Below are positions 1 to 6,802 of a stretch of 16,194 nucleotides of DNA, piece by piece. Below the pieces are notes generated by a model. It did not search any database, was not told the origin of the DNA, and saw nothing but the letters and a program-made list of their open reading frames with translations. The translations under genes and the position numbers were made by a program. Position 1 is the stretch's first letter; each line of letters begins with the position of its first letter. Origin of the DNA: Sphingomonas bacterium (GTDB lineage Bacteria; Pseudomonadota; Alphaproteobacteria; Sphingomonadales; Sphingomonadaceae); the NCBI RefSeq assembly GCF_903643065.1, contig NZ_CAHJWX010000013.1, positions 1 to 16,194 on the forward strand, given 5' to 3'.

Positions 1-234
1 TGTCGGTGCCGTGATGCACCCGGCCCGCCGCGCGCGCCTGTCCCCAGGTGTCGGCGAAGCCGTCACGGGCGACGCCAGCGACGGGAACGATCAGCGCGTT
101 CGGTCCGCCGGCGGGCGCGCCCGTCGGCGCGACGCTGGGCTGGATGGCAGGGCCGGAGCGGAGCAGAGCAGCGCGGCGAACAGCGCCGCCGCCGCCGCGA
201 TCAGGCTCAGCACGACCCAGCCGACCCGCGTCAT
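1..234 (-). pseudogene. M23 (LytM-type) peptidase, N-terminal part, apparently frameshifted and cut by the window edge
   Basis: Two frames together look like one gene. The ATG at 234 opens MTRVGWVVLSLIAAAAALF, a hydrophobic N-terminal anchor or signal, 4 bp after the L,D-transpeptidase stop and with AGG 9 nt upstream. That frame stops soon after. From about position 155 leftwards a second frame reads NALIVPVAGV, then FADTWGQAR and GRVHHGTD, the start of an M23 metallopeptidase domain whose HxGxD motif supplies zinc ligands. The frames join cleanly if one C is missing from the C run on the minus strand (GGG at 150-152 on the plus strand), giving an APAPAIQPS linker. Family enzymes cut or bind peptidoglycan cross-links in the periplasm, which fits the neighbouring L,D-transpeptidase. 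The shift may be a true mutation or a homopolymer sequencing error. The C-terminal catalytic part lies outside the window. Confidence 0.6.
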
Positions 235-238
235 CTCG

Positions 239-1273
239 TCATGCCTGGAAGATCACCGGGATGCCGGGCTTCATCATCAACGTGAGGCGCGCGGCGTTCC
301 AGTTGGTCATGCGCACGCAGCCATGGCTCTCCGTCCGGCCGATATATTGCGGCTCGGGCGTACCGTGGATGCCGTAATGCGGGATGTTGAGGTTCATCCA
401 TACGACTCCGACCGGGCCGTTGGGACCGGCCGGCAGCATAGCCTTTTGATCCGATGACTTGGCGTCCCAGAACAGTGCCGGGTTGTACCTGAACTTGGGG
501 TTATAGTCGTAATTGGTGACCTTGTGCGTGCCCAGCGGCAGCGGGTCGTGCTCGGAGCCGGTCGTGACCTGGAATTGCGCGACCAGTTTGTCGTCGCGAT
601 CGAACACGCGCAACACGCTGTCGGACTTGTCGACGACGATCCTGGCCGCGACCGGCTCGGTGGCGTCGACGTTGAGGTCGTTGAGCGTCCGCTTCCACCC
701 GTCCGTCAGTTCGGCCGGATAGGCGCGGCTGGTGGGCAATGCATTGGGGAAGGTGACGGTCGTGCCGGGCGCGAGCTTGGTCGCGGGGCTGTTCAGCTCG
801 ATCAGCACGGCGGGCGTGGTATGGAACATCTCCGCCAGCTTCTCCAGCTTCGTGCGATAGGCGAGCGCGGGTAATTTGGCCTGGTCGTCCTCGTTGTGCG
901 GGATGCGACCGACGAACGGCCCGGCGAGCATGGCGCTGCCGAGCGCGATTGCCTTGGTCGGCCGCCAGCCGCGATACCGGTGCAGCGCGTTCAGCGTCGC
1001 GGCATCGATCTGGCCGGTGACCGGCAGGGTGCGGCTCTCCTGAAAACCCTTCAGCGCCTGCGTCAGCGAAATGCCCGGTCGGCCGTCGAGAATGCCGGGC
1101 GAAAAGCCCAGATGATCGAGGATGACCTGGACGTGCAGCGTCGACAGGTCGAGCGGTGGTTTGGCGGTGGGAGCGGCCGGGGTGGCGGCCGGCTTGGGCC
1201 CGGTCGCGGCGAGGGTGACGGGGAGGGCGGCGCCCGCCGTCAGCAGGATCGCCAGTCGCTTCATCATGCCCAT
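239..1273 (-). CDS. L,D-transpeptidase (YkuD domain) with peptidoglycan-binding domain
   Basis: This is a predicted periplasmic enzyme that forms 3-3 cross-links in peptidoglycan or attaches proteins to it. It has 344 aa: a signal peptide (about residues 1-23), an Ala/Pro linker, a PG_binding_1-like helical domain (about 44-97), a LysM-like stretch (about 140-176) and a C-terminal YkuD domain (about 210-343). The catalytic signature is visible as HGT (His303) followed by SHGCVRM, with His317 and nucleophile Cys319. The ATG at 1273 was chosen because AGG lies 6 nt upstream. TTG at 1279 and ATGs at 1267 and 1264 are alternatives. It is followed after 4 bp by an M23 peptidase start, suggesting a cell-wall remodelling pair, and preceded by thiE with a 72-bp gap that could hold its own promoter. 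The family is secure; the in vivo cross-link type cannot be read from sequence. Confidence 0.92.
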   Translation of the reverse strand: MGMMKRLAILLTAGAALPVTLAATGPKPAATPAAPTAKPPLDLSTLHVQVILDHLGFSPGILDGRPGISLTQALKGFQESRTLPVTGQIDAATLNALHRYRGWRPTKAIALGSAMLAGPFVGRIPHNEDDQAKLPALAYRTKLEKLAEMFHTTPAVLIELNSPATKLAPGTTVTFPNALPTSRAYPAELTDGWKRTLNDLNVDATEPVAARIVVDKSDSVLRVFDRDDKLVAQFQVTTGSEHDPLPLGTHKVTNYDYNPKFRYNPALFWDAKSSDQKAMLPAGPNGPVGVVWMNLNIPHYGIHGTPEPQYIGRTESHGCVRMTNWNAARLTLMMKPGIPVIFQA

Positions 1274-1345
1274 ACCCAACCTATGTTACTGATACGCTGA
1301 CGGCTGAACGGCCGACAGGCGGCTTGGCTCCCGCCATGGCGGAAG

Positions 1346-2023
1346 TCAGCGGCGGAGCAGGTCGGCAAAGGCGCGGACCGCCGCCGCCTCACCCTCCGGA
1401 TGCGCCCACACGCCGGCGCTGACCGCGAGGAAGTCGGCGCCGGCGGCGACCAGCGGGGCGGCGTTGGCGGGAGTGATGCCGCCGATCGCGACGCAAGGCA
1501 GCTCGAACATCGTCGCCCACCAAGCGAGGATGGCGGGCTCGGGATGGTGGCGGACCTGCTTGGTCGTCGTCGGATGGAAGCTGCCGAACGCGACATAGTC
1601 GGCGCCCGCCTCGCCCGCCTCCATCGCGAGGTGGCGGCTGTCATGGCAAGTGACGCCGATCTGCGCCGTGGGCCCGAGCGCCGCGCGAGCCTCGCGCGGA
1701 TCGCCGTCATCCTGGCCCAGATGGACGCCGTCGGCGCCCAGCCGCTTGGCGAGCGCGATCGAGTCGTTGACGATAAACGCGACGTCGCGATCGGCGCAGA
1801 GGCGCTGGAGCGGCTCGGCGAGGCGGGCGGCGGCGTGCTGGTCCACATCCTTGACGCGGAACTGGACGGCGGCGACCGGCCCGGCATCGAGCGCGCGGGC
1901 GAGCCGGTCGGGGAAGCCGCCCGCCACGTCGAGCGGCGAGATCAGGTACAGCTGGCAGGCCGGGCGCCGGTCGTTGCGCCGGAACGAGGCGGCGAAATCG
2001 GGATCGAGCGGGTCGTCGATCAC
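1346..2023 (-). CDS. thiE: Thiamine-phosphate synthase
   Basis: ThiE joins HMP-pyrophosphate and the thiazole phosphate to make thiamine phosphate in the cytoplasm. The 225-aa product is a TIM barrel of about usual length, with the conserved strand-end motifs QFRVKD (54-59), ND (86-87), HLGQDD (101-106), GSFHPTTTK (147-155, phosphate binding) and GGIT (181-184). The frame is open further upstream to 2182, but that would overlap the upstream gene by about 95 bp and has no good ATG. GTG at 2023, with AGG 9 nt upstream, gives the family's normal length and is preferred. This GTG sits in the 3' arm of a hairpin. No thi-box (TPP riboswitch) sequence was recognised upstream. Function is confident; the start is moderately so. 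Confidence 0.88.
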   Translation of the reverse strand: MIDDPLDPDFAASFRRNDRRPACQLYLISPLDVAGGFPDRLARALDAGPVAAVQFRVKDVDQHAAARLAEPLQRLCADRDVAFIVNDSIALAKRLGADGVHLGQDDGDPREARAALGPTAQIGVTCHDSRHLAMEAGEAGADYVAFGSFHPTTTKQVRHHPEPAILAWWATMFELPCVAIGGITPANAAPLVAAGADFLAVSAGVWAHPEGEAAAVRAFADLLRR

Positions 2024-2091
2024 TTGCCAATACCTGTCGGCAAGTGCTCTTGAACGATTATCGCGCAATGCTTGTGGGTATTCTGGCTCAT
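2020..2091 (-). CDS. Possible 23-aa leader ORF coupling the membrane gene to thiE
   Basis: ATG at 2091 overlaps the stop of the upstream membrane-protein gene (ATGA). The frame reads [11 protein letters not shown], then [12 protein letters not shown], and stops with a TGA that overlaps the proposed thiE start (GTGA). Ribosomes finishing it would pass through the 5' arm of the hairpin that holds the thiE start codon. This is an inference from geometry only. The ribosome-binding site is weak and the peptide matches nothing I recognise. Confidence 0.25.
   Translation of the reverse strand: MSQNTHKHCAIIVQEHLPTGIGK
2021..2046 (-). promoter_or_regulatory. Hairpin sequestering the thiE start codon
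   Basis: In the transcript the arms CACTTGCC and GGCAAGTG (8 bp, perfect) enclose a 10-nt loop, GACAGGTATT. The loop carries the AGG Shine-Dalgarno, and the last three bases of the 3' arm are the proposed GTG start of thiE. This arrangement is typical of translational coupling, where ribosomes arriving from upstream open the stem. The regulatory role is inferred. Confidence 0.4.
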
Positions 2092-2597
2092 CCGGGCTCG
2101 ATGCCACGCTCGTCCGTGGTAAGACAGCACCATCGCTCCAGCGCGGCCGCGAAGCCGGCCGGATCGTCCAGGTGATGCGCAAGCGCCCTGATCACGCGGC
2201 GGCGCGCGCGGACCGGTTCGCGCAGCGTCACCAGCACGTTCGGGGTCGAGAAGGCGCAGGCGTCGAAGGTGTCGCGCCGCCGCGCGTCGGCCGACGTCCA
2301 GCCGGTCGCGACTCCGGCCACCGCCGCGCGGGGCACGGCCAGTCGCTTGATCGTCCCGAGCGGCCAGACCAAGCGATCGTCGATCAGCAGCACCGGCCGC
2401 CGCCGGAACGACAGGATGCCGGCCACGATCCAGCCGACCACGCCGCCGGACACCACCGACAGGGCGAGCGCACCGTTCGGACTACAGTGCCGAAGCAGCA
2501 GATGCGCGACGACCAGCTCGATCATGGCGAGGCTGACGAACGCCCACATCGGCGGCGCGATCACGCGGGCATAGCCGAACGCCCGAGCCTCAGTCAT
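2088..2597 (-). CDS. Two-TM membrane protein of unknown function
   Basis: The 169-aa product has two predicted transmembrane helices (about 15-36 and 43-63). An Arg-rich turn follows (FRRRPVL), then a soluble domain with short hydrophobic strands such as [13 protein letters not shown] and VLVTLREPV. The pattern of two helices followed by a beta-rich cytoplasmic part resembles small PH-like membrane proteins, but no diagnostic motif is present and I do not assign a family. It is the first gene of the minus-strand run, and its stop overlaps a possible leader ORF in front of thiE. The ATG at 2597 has GGCGG about 7 nt upstream. Its promoter must lie in the repeat-containing gap up to 2737. Confidence 0.7.
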   Translation of the reverse strand: MTEARAFGYARVIAPPMWAFVSLAMIELVVAHLLLRHCSPNGALALSVVSGGVVGWIVAGILSFRRRPVLLIDDRLVWPLGTIKRLAVPRAAVAGVATGWTSADARRRDTFDACAFSTPNVLVTLREPVRARRRVIRALAHHLDDPAGFAAALERWCCLTTDERGIEPG

Positions 2598-2625
2598 TCA
2601 CTACCGCCAGGTCGCTCACCATCGT

Positions 2626-2713
2626 CCCCCGTCACCTCGGGCTTGACCCGAGGCCCCGCTGGCTTTCTTAGCAGTAGAAGAAGTGGGTCCCCGGCTCAAG
2701 ACCGGGGCGACGA
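2626..2713. repeat. Inverted pair of extragenic palindromic elements (REP/REPIN-like)
   Basis: The first hairpin is CCTCGGG-cttga-CCCGAGG (2635-2653) and the second is CCCCGG-ctcaaga-CCGGGG (2689-2707). The second unit read on the minus strand aligns with the first (GTCGCC..GGTCTTGA against GTCACC..GGGCTTGA), so the two copies face each other about 35 bp apart. This layout matches the REP doublets common in sphingomonad intergenic DNA. It lies in the divergent gap between the membrane gene and the aldolase gene and ends just before the aldolase ribosome-binding site. Confidence 0.75.
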
Positions 2714-2737
2714 CAGGCAGCAAAGGGAGCCGAGCGA

Positions 2738-3643
2738 ATGGCGGACACGCATGTGGTGATGATGGCGCAGATGACGAGCGGGGCGGGGTTCATCGCCGCG
2801 CTGGACCAGAGCGGCGGCTCCACGCCCGGCGCGCTCAAGGCCTATGGCGTGCCCGAGGGTTCTTGGGGCAGCGACGAGGAGATGTACGGCCTTATCCACC
2901 AGATGCGGGTGCGCATCGTCACCGCGCCGTCCTTCACCGGTGCCAAGGTGCTCGCCGCGATCCTGTTCGAGCGCACGATGGACGGGGAGGCGGGCGGCGT
3001 GCCGGTGCCGACCGCGCTGTGGAGCCGCGGCGTCGTGCCGTTCCTCAAGATCGACAAGGGGCTGGAGGACGAGGCCGACGGCGTCCAGCTGATGAAGCCG
3101 ATGCCCGGGCTCGACGCGCTGCTCGCGCGCGCCGGGGGGCTGGGGGTGTTTGGAACGAAGGAGCGCTCGACGATCCGGCTCGCGTCGCGCTCCGGCATCG
3201 CGGCGATCGTCGAGCAGCAGTTCGAGGTCGCCGCGCAGGTCGCGGCGGCGGGGCTGCTCCCGATCCTGGAGCCCGAGGTGCTGATCAAGAGCCCCGAGCG
3301 CGGCGACGCCGAGGCGATCCTGAAGGAGGAGATCGCCCGGCGGCTCGACGCGCTGACCGGCGACACGCGCGTGATGCTCAAGCTGACCATCCCGGTCGAG
3401 GCAGACCTGTATGCCGAGCTGGCGGGGCATCACCGCGTCGCGCGGGTAGTGGCGCTGTCAGGTGGCTTCACGCGCTCCGAAGCGAGCGCCGAGCTGGCGA
3501 AGAACCATGGCATGATCGCCAGCTTCTCGCGCGCGCTGCTGGCCGACCTGCGCCACGAGATGGACGACGCGACCTTCGACCGGACGCTGGGCGCGGCGAT
3601 CGCCGAGATCTATCACGGGTCGGTGGTGAAGGTAGCAGCCTGA
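2738..3643 (+). CDS. fda: Class I fructose-bisphosphate aldolase
   Basis: This cytoplasmic enzyme reversibly splits fructose 1,6-bisphosphate into dihydroxyacetone phosphate and glyceraldehyde 3-phosphate. The 301-aa protein has the landmarks of the roughly 300-aa bacterial class I family: FIAALDQSGGSTP near the N-terminus (18-30), PFLKIDKG (101-108), LPILEPEVL (174-182), and MLKLTIP with Lys215 as the expected Schiff-base residue. A glycine-rich phosphate-binding stretch, VVALSGGFTR, follows. The ATG is supported by AAAGGGAG 8 nt upstream. It stands alone on the plus strand with a palindromic repeat upstream, and its stop codon lies in a long perfect hairpin, so it is probably monocistronic. 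Family assignment is firm. Confidence 0.95.
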   Translation: MADTHVVMMAQMTSGAGFIAALDQSGGSTPGALKAYGVPEGSWGSDEEMYGLIHQMRVRIVTAPSFTGAKVLAAILFERTMDGEAGGVPVPTALWSRGVVPFLKIDKGLEDEADGVQLMKPMPGLDALLARAGGLGVFGTKERSTIRLASRSGIAAIVEQQFEVAAQVAAAGLLPILEPEVLIKSPERGDAEAILKEEIARRLDALTGDTRVMLKLTIPVEADLYAELAGHHRVARVVALSGGFTRSEASAELAKNHGMIASFSRALLADLRHEMDDATFDRTLGAAIAEIYHGSVVKVAA

Positions 3644-3674
3644 TCACTGTTCGTCGGCACGAACAGTGATCAGG
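3639..3674 (+). terminator. 16-bp perfect hairpin overlapping the fda stop codon
   Basis: CCTGATCACTGTTCGT and ACGAACAGTGATCAGG are exact reverse complements separated by CGGC. The aldolase TGA (3641-3643) is inside the left arm. No T-run follows, so Rho-independent termination is not certain. A transcript 3'-end or stability hairpin, or a protein-binding dyad, is also possible. Confidence 0.55.
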
Positions 3675-3730
3675 TTGGCAAGTGGGGCGGGGGACGCTAG
3701 GGCCGCGCCTCCTTTCTCGCGAGCAGACCC

Positions 3731-4294
3731 ATGAAGATCAGCGGCGTGGACATTCGTCCCGGCAACATCATCGAATATGAAAACGGCATCTGGCGCGCGG
3801 TGAAGATCCAGCACACGCAGCCCGGCAAGGGCGGCGCCTATATGCAGGTCGAGCTGAAGAACCTGCGCGACGGACGCAAGAACAACGTCCGCTTCCGCTC
3901 GGCGGAGTCGGTGGAGCGGGTGCGGCTGGACACCAAGGATTTCCAGTTTCTGTTCGCCGACGGGGACGGCCTCGTGTTCATGGACAAGCTGACCTATGAC
4001 CAGGTGACGCTGCCGCGCGACCTGCTGGGCGAGGCGGCGGCGTTTCTGCAGGACGGGATGGACGTAGTGATGGAACTGCACGACGAGGAGGCGATCTCCG
4101 TGCAGCTGCCCGATACGATCGAGGCGACGATCGTCGAGGCGGACGCGGTGGTGAAGGGCCAGACGGCGTCGTCCTCGTACAAGCCCGCGATCCTCGACAA
4201 CGGCGTGCGCGTGATGGTGCCGCCGCATATCGGCGCGGGCACGAAGATCGTGGTCGACGTGTACGAGCAGACGTACGTGCGGCGGGCGGATTGA
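3731..4294 (+). CDS. efp: Elongation factor P
   Basis: EF-P binds stalled ribosomes between the P and E sites and promotes peptide bonds at polyproline stretches. The 187-aa length and three-domain plan are standard. The N-terminal KOW-like domain has the PGKGGAY loop with Lys33 at the tip, the position modified in many bacteria. Two OB-fold domains follow, ending in the typical [16 protein letters not shown]. The ATG at 3731 matches the family start ([12 protein letters not shown]), although the Shine-Dalgarno is weak. No modification enzyme (EpmA, EpmB or EarP) is in the window. The gene is separated from the suhB-like gene by a toxin–antitoxin pair, which looks inserted. Confidence 0.96.
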   Translation: MKISGVDIRPGNIIEYENGIWRAVKIQHTQPGKGGAYMQVELKNLRDGRKNNVRFRSAESVERVRLDTKDFQFLFADGDGLVFMDKLTYDQVTLPRDLLGEAAAFLQDGMDVVMELHDEEAISVQLPDTIEATIVEADAVVKGQTASSSYKPAILDNGVRVMVPPHIGAGTKIVVDVYEQTYVRRAD

Positions 4295-4328
4295 CCCGAA
4301 GAGGATCACACCGCATGGCGCGTGCGCT

Positions 4329-4559
4329 ATGCACAAACGCATGACGATCATGCTCGACGAGGATGTATACGACGGGCTGTACCGGCTTGTGGGCAAGCGT
4401 CGGATCAGCCAGTTCGTGTCGGACGTACTCCGGCCGCATGTCTCCGACCAGTCATTGGACGACGGCTATCGGGCGATGGCGGCCGACGGTGAGCGAGAGG
4501 ACGAGGCGCGCGAGTGGCTGGCCGCGTTGGCGAACGACAGCATAGATGCTGCGCGGTGA
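4329..4559 (+). CDS. Ribbon-helix-helix-type antitoxin of a MazF/PemK system
   Basis: The small 76-aa protein begins MHKRMTIMLDEDVYDGLYRL, the short strand and helix that open ribbon-helix-helix repressors. A second helix follows (ISQFVSDVLRPHV), then an acidic C-terminal tail (DGEREDEAREWLAAL) of the type that wraps and blocks a MazF toxin. It overlaps the toxin gene by 14 bp, the usual antitoxin-first order with coupled translation. Such antitoxins normally repress their own promoter through the N-terminal domain. The only clear Shine-Dalgarno (AAGAGGA, 4299-4305) is better spaced for an ATG at 4315 that opens a 9-codon frame ending at 4344, so translation may involve that mini-ORF. The reading frame is intact although the toxin's is not. 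Confidence 0.8.
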   Translation: MHKRMTIMLDEDVYDGLYRLVGKRRISQFVSDVLRPHVSDQSLDDGYRAMAADGEREDEAREWLAALANDSIDAAR

Positions 4560-4873
4560 GGTCTGGTGGGTGGAGTTCGACCCGTCCACTGGTAGCGAGA
4601 TCAAGAAGACCCGACCGGCGATCATCGTCAGCAACGACGCGGCGAACCGCAATCTGTCCCCGCGTGATGGCGATGCCGATGACCTCCAACGTTTCGCGCG
4701 TCTACCCCGGCGAGGCCGTCGTCGATGTCGCAGGCCAGCGAAGCAAGGCACTGGCCGACCAGATCATGGCGGCAGACAAGAGCCGCCTCAAGTCCAAGCT
4801 CGGAGCGCTCAGCCGGGCCGACATGATCGCGGTCGAGGACGCGATCAGCCTTCATTTCGGATTACGTCGCTAA
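4546..4873 (+). pseudogene. mazF: MazF/PemK-family toxin, frameshifted
   Basis: MazF toxins are ribosome-independent mRNA endonucleases. The start reads MLRGEVWWVEFDPSTGSEIKK, with the family's GEVWWV and TRPAIIVSNDAANR segments. After the CCCC run at 4658-4661 the homologous sequence moves to another frame (VMAMPMTSNVSRVYPGEA, then SKALADQIMAADKSRL and LGALSRADMIAVEDAI), ending at TAA 4871-4873. Removing one C restores a normal 108-aa toxin. As given, the first frame runs on through 71 unrelated codons straight into the downstream phosphatase gene. Either the toxin was inactivated by a +1 slip in the C run or the run was misread. The upstream antitoxin overlaps by 14 bp; the TAA overlaps the next ATG (TAATG). 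Confidence 0.8.
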
Positions 4874-5685
4874 TGCCTTCCCATTCCGGCCTGATGACGA
4901 TGATGGAGCGCGCCGCGCGCAAGGCGGGGGTGCGGCTGCGGCGGGACTTCAACGAGGTGCAGCAGCTCCAGGTCAGCCGCAAGGGGCCGGCGGACTTCGT
5001 GACGATCGCCGATCGGCAGGCCGAGCAGACGCTGTTCGAGGAGCTGAGCCGCGCCCGACCCGATTGGGGCTTCCTGATGGAGGAGCGCGGAGCGGTCGCG
5101 GGCGCGGAGGACAAGCCGCGCTTCATCGTCGATCCGCTGGATGGCACCAGCAACTTCCTTCACGGCATCCCGCATTTCGCGATCTCGATCGCGGTCGAGG
5201 AGCTGCTCGCCAACGGCAAGCGCGAGATCACGGCGGCGCTGGTGTACCAGCCGCTGACCGACGAGAGCTTCTGGGCGGAAAAGGGGCGCGGCGCCTGGCT
5301 GACCGACCAGCGGCTGCGCGTGTCGTCCCGACGCGACCTGAGCGAGGCGTTGATCGCGACGGGCATCCCGTTCCTGGGGCATGGCGATTTCGCGGGCTGG
5401 ACGCGCGTGTTCGGGGCGGTGGCGCCGCAGGTGGCGGGCATCCGGCGCTTCGGCGCGGCGGCGCTTGACCTGGCCTGGGTCGCGGCGGGGCGGTATGACG
5501 GCTATTGGGAGTCGGACCTCCAGCCCTGGGATGTCGCCGCCGGGCTGTTGCTGGTACGCGAGGCGGGTGGCTATGTGACCGACTTCCGGGGCGGCGACCG
5601 GCCGATGGAGCGCAACGAGTTCCTGGCCGCGAACGACGGGCTGCACTCCAAGCTGCACAAGCTGGTGGCGGGGGCGTTGCGGTAA
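4873..5685 (+). CDS. Inositol monophosphatase family protein (SuhB-like)
   Basis: This is a Mg2+-dependent phosphatase of the IMPase superfamily. Members hydrolyse inositol-1-phosphate or related sugar phosphates, and in some bacteria SuhB also serves in rRNA antitermination. The 270-aa product has the metal-site motifs: the Glu70-Glu71 pair in LMEERG, DPLDGTSNFLHG (87-98, with Asp87 and Asp90) and WDVAAG (219-224, with Asp220), at typical spacing. The ATG at 4873 overlaps the mazF stop (TAATG) and has no clear Shine-Dalgarno, so translation may depend on coupling to the toxin gene or on a frameshifted fusion. The frame is open upstream to 4546. The natural substrate cannot be told from sequence, so I give no symbol. 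Confidence 0.9.
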   Translation: MPSHSGLMTMMERAARKAGVRLRRDFNEVQQLQVSRKGPADFVTIADRQAEQTLFEELSRARPDWGFLMEERGAVAGAEDKPRFIVDPLDGTSNFLHGIPHFAISIAVEELLANGKREITAALVYQPLTDESFWAEKGRGAWLTDQRLRVSSRRDLSEALIATGIPFLGHGDFAGWTRVFGAVAPQVAGIRRFGAAALDLAWVAAGRYDGYWESDLQPWDVAAGLLLVREAGGYVTDFRGGDRPMERNEFLAANDGLHSKLHKLVAGALR

Positions 5686-5746
5686 CTGGCGCGCTGCGGC
5701 GAAGTCGCGTCGTCGGACGGCGCGATGCGCCGCCAGCCGCGCTTGG

Positions 5747-5779
5747 GCGGGTCTTGCGGTAACGTACCGCAAGACCCGC
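5747..5779 (+). terminator. 15-bp perfect hairpin between the phosphatase gene and nuoA
   Basis: GCGGGTCTTGCGGTA and TACCGCAAGACCCGC pair exactly around ACG. A smaller hairpin, CGGCGC-gat-GCGCCG (5718-5732), precedes it. The 188-bp gap between genes also repeats TTGCGGTAAC at 5677-5686 and 5754-5763. No T-tract follows, so this is a probable but unproven terminator isolating the nuo operon. An operator is the alternative. Confidence 0.5.
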
Positions 5780-5784
5780 TACGC

Positions 5785-5801
5785 GTTGCGATTCATTCTC
5801 A
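5785..5801 (+). promoter_or_regulatory. Weak Fur-box-like sequence upstream of nuoA
   Basis: GTTGCGATTCATTCTCA resembles the TTGCGAATCATTCTCA half of many proteobacterial Fur boxes, with one apparent difference. It lies about 75 bp before the nuoA start, where the operon promoter should be. Complex I is rich in iron, so iron control would be plausible, but a single resemblance of this length may be chance. No convincing -35/-10 pair was identified. Confidence 0.2.
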
Positions 5802-5873
5802 CCGTGTCGTCGCCTTGCCCCGGTTCGTCGCGGGGCCTAAGTCACGGATCAGCCTTCGCAACTGCGGAATCCC

Positions 5874-6248
5874 ATGGTCGATCTGTCGCAATATCTGCCT
5901 ATCCTGCTCTTCCTGGGCGTCGCGATCGCATTGTCGAGCGCGTTCGTGTTCCTGCCCATGCTGGTCGCGCGGGCGACGGGGACGCATCAGCCGACCGAGG
6001 CGAAGCTGAGCGAATATGAGTGCGGCTTCCCCGCGTTCGAGGACCCGCGCTCGCAGTTCGACGTGCGCTTCTACCTGGTCGCGATCCTGTTCATCGTCTT
6101 CGATCTGGAGGCGGCGTTCCTGTATCCGTGGGCGGTGAGCGTGTTCTCGCTCGGCTGGACGGCGTGGGCGGCGATGATGGTGTTCATCGCCGAACTGGCG
6201 CTGGGGCTGGTCTATGCCTGGAAGAAGGGAGCGCTCGATTGGGAGTAG
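5874..6248 (+). CDS. nuoA: NADH-quinone oxidoreductase subunit A
   Basis: NuoA is a small membrane subunit of complex I at the junction of the peripheral and membrane arms. The 124-aa protein has three hydrophobic helices (about 8-30, 65-86 and 91-114). The loop after the first carries the family signature ([12 protein letters not shown], then [15 protein letters not shown]), including the Cys and acidic residues of the switch region near the quinone site. The ATG has GCGGA 6 nt upstream. It is the first gene of the operon, and its end overlaps nuoB by 10 bp, one of only two direct nuo–nuo joints here. Confidence 0.96.
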   Translation: MVDLSQYLPILLFLGVAIALSSAFVFLPMLVARATGTHQPTEAKLSEYECGFPAFEDPRSQFDVRFYLVAILFIVFDLEAAFLYPWAVSVFSLGWTAWAAMMVFIAELALGLVYAWKKGALDWE

Positions 6249-6802
6249 TGCCGCACGCCGGCCCGATCGGGCTGGTCAACAATCCCGAAGGCGAGGTCGT
6301 GGCGCCCGATGTGGGCTTTTTCGACAGCCTCAACGGCGAGCTGACCGACAAGGGCTTCCTGGTCACCTCGACCGAGGATCTGTTCCAGTGGGCACGCACG
6401 GGCTCGCTGTGGTGGATGACGTTCGGGCTCGCCTGCTGCGCGGTGGAGATGATCCACGTCAACATGCCGCGCTATGACCTGGAGCGGTTCGGCGCCGCCC
6501 CGCGCGCGTCCCCGCGCCAGTCGGACGTGATGATCGTCGCGGGCACGCTGTGCAACAAGATGGCGCCGGCGCTGCGCACCGTGTATGACCAGATGTCGAA
6601 CCCGAAATACGTGATCTCGATGGGGTCGTGCGCCAACGGCGGCGGCTATTACCATTACAGCTATTCGGTGGTGCGCGGCTGCGACCGGATCGTGCCGGTC
6701 GACATCTATGTGCCCGGTTGCCCGCCGACGGCGGAGGCGCTGTTGTACGGCATCCTTCAGTTACAGCGGAAGATCAGGCGGAGCGGGAGCATCGAACGGT
6801 GA
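6239..6802 (+). CDS. nuoB: NADH-quinone oxidoreductase subunit B
   Basis: NuoB carries cluster N2, the last iron-sulfur centre before quinone. The 187-aa protein shows the tandem-cysteine motif GLACCAVEM (Cys66, Cys67), Cys131 in GSCANGG and Cys161 in PGCPPTAE, the full N2 ligand set. The start is a TTG at 6239, giving MGVVPHAG. AAGGGAG lies exactly 7 nt upstream, and an MGV start is usual in related proteins. GTG at 6248 is possible but poorly spaced. It overlaps nuoA by 10 bp. Its last bases contain the GGGAG that serves the following small ORF. Confidence 0.95.
   Translation: MGVVPHAGPIGLVNNPEGEVVAPDVGFFDSLNGELTDKGFLVTSTEDLFQWARTGSLWWMTFGLACCAVEMIHVNMPRYDLERFGAAPRASPRQSDVMIVAGTLCNKMAPALRTVYDQMSNPKYVISMGSCANGGGYYHYSYSVVRGCDRIVPVDIYVPGCPPTAEALLYGILQLQRKIRRSGSIER

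Noticed and set aside
11..457. Plus-strand ORF at the left edge
   Set aside because: It runs antisense to the L,D-transpeptidase and the M23 peptidase start, with no domain and an Arg/Ala-rich shadow composition.
2024..2200. TPP riboswitch in front of thiE
   Set aside because: The conserved thi-box segments (CTGAGA and the ACCTGA-type element) were not found, and the region is coding for the upstream membrane protein.
3649..3664. GTTC...GAAC within the fda–efp hairpin as a LexA box
   Set aside because: The alphaproteobacterial LexA site is a direct GTTC-N7-GTTC repeat. Here the halves are inverted and simply part of a perfect hairpin.
2683..3669. A long plus-strand frame overlapping fda in another frame
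   Set aside because: Arg/Gly/Ala-rich shadow; the aldolase frame has all family motifs and the proper ribosome-binding site.
4315..4344. Nine-codon ORF with a good Shine-Dalgarno just before the antitoxin as a separate gene
   Set aside because: Too short to support as a gene; mentioned only as a possible translation-initiation oddity of the antitoxin.
3644..4396. A 250-codon minus-strand frame opposite efp
   Set aside because: Antisense to an intact, conserved efp; compositionally a shadow.
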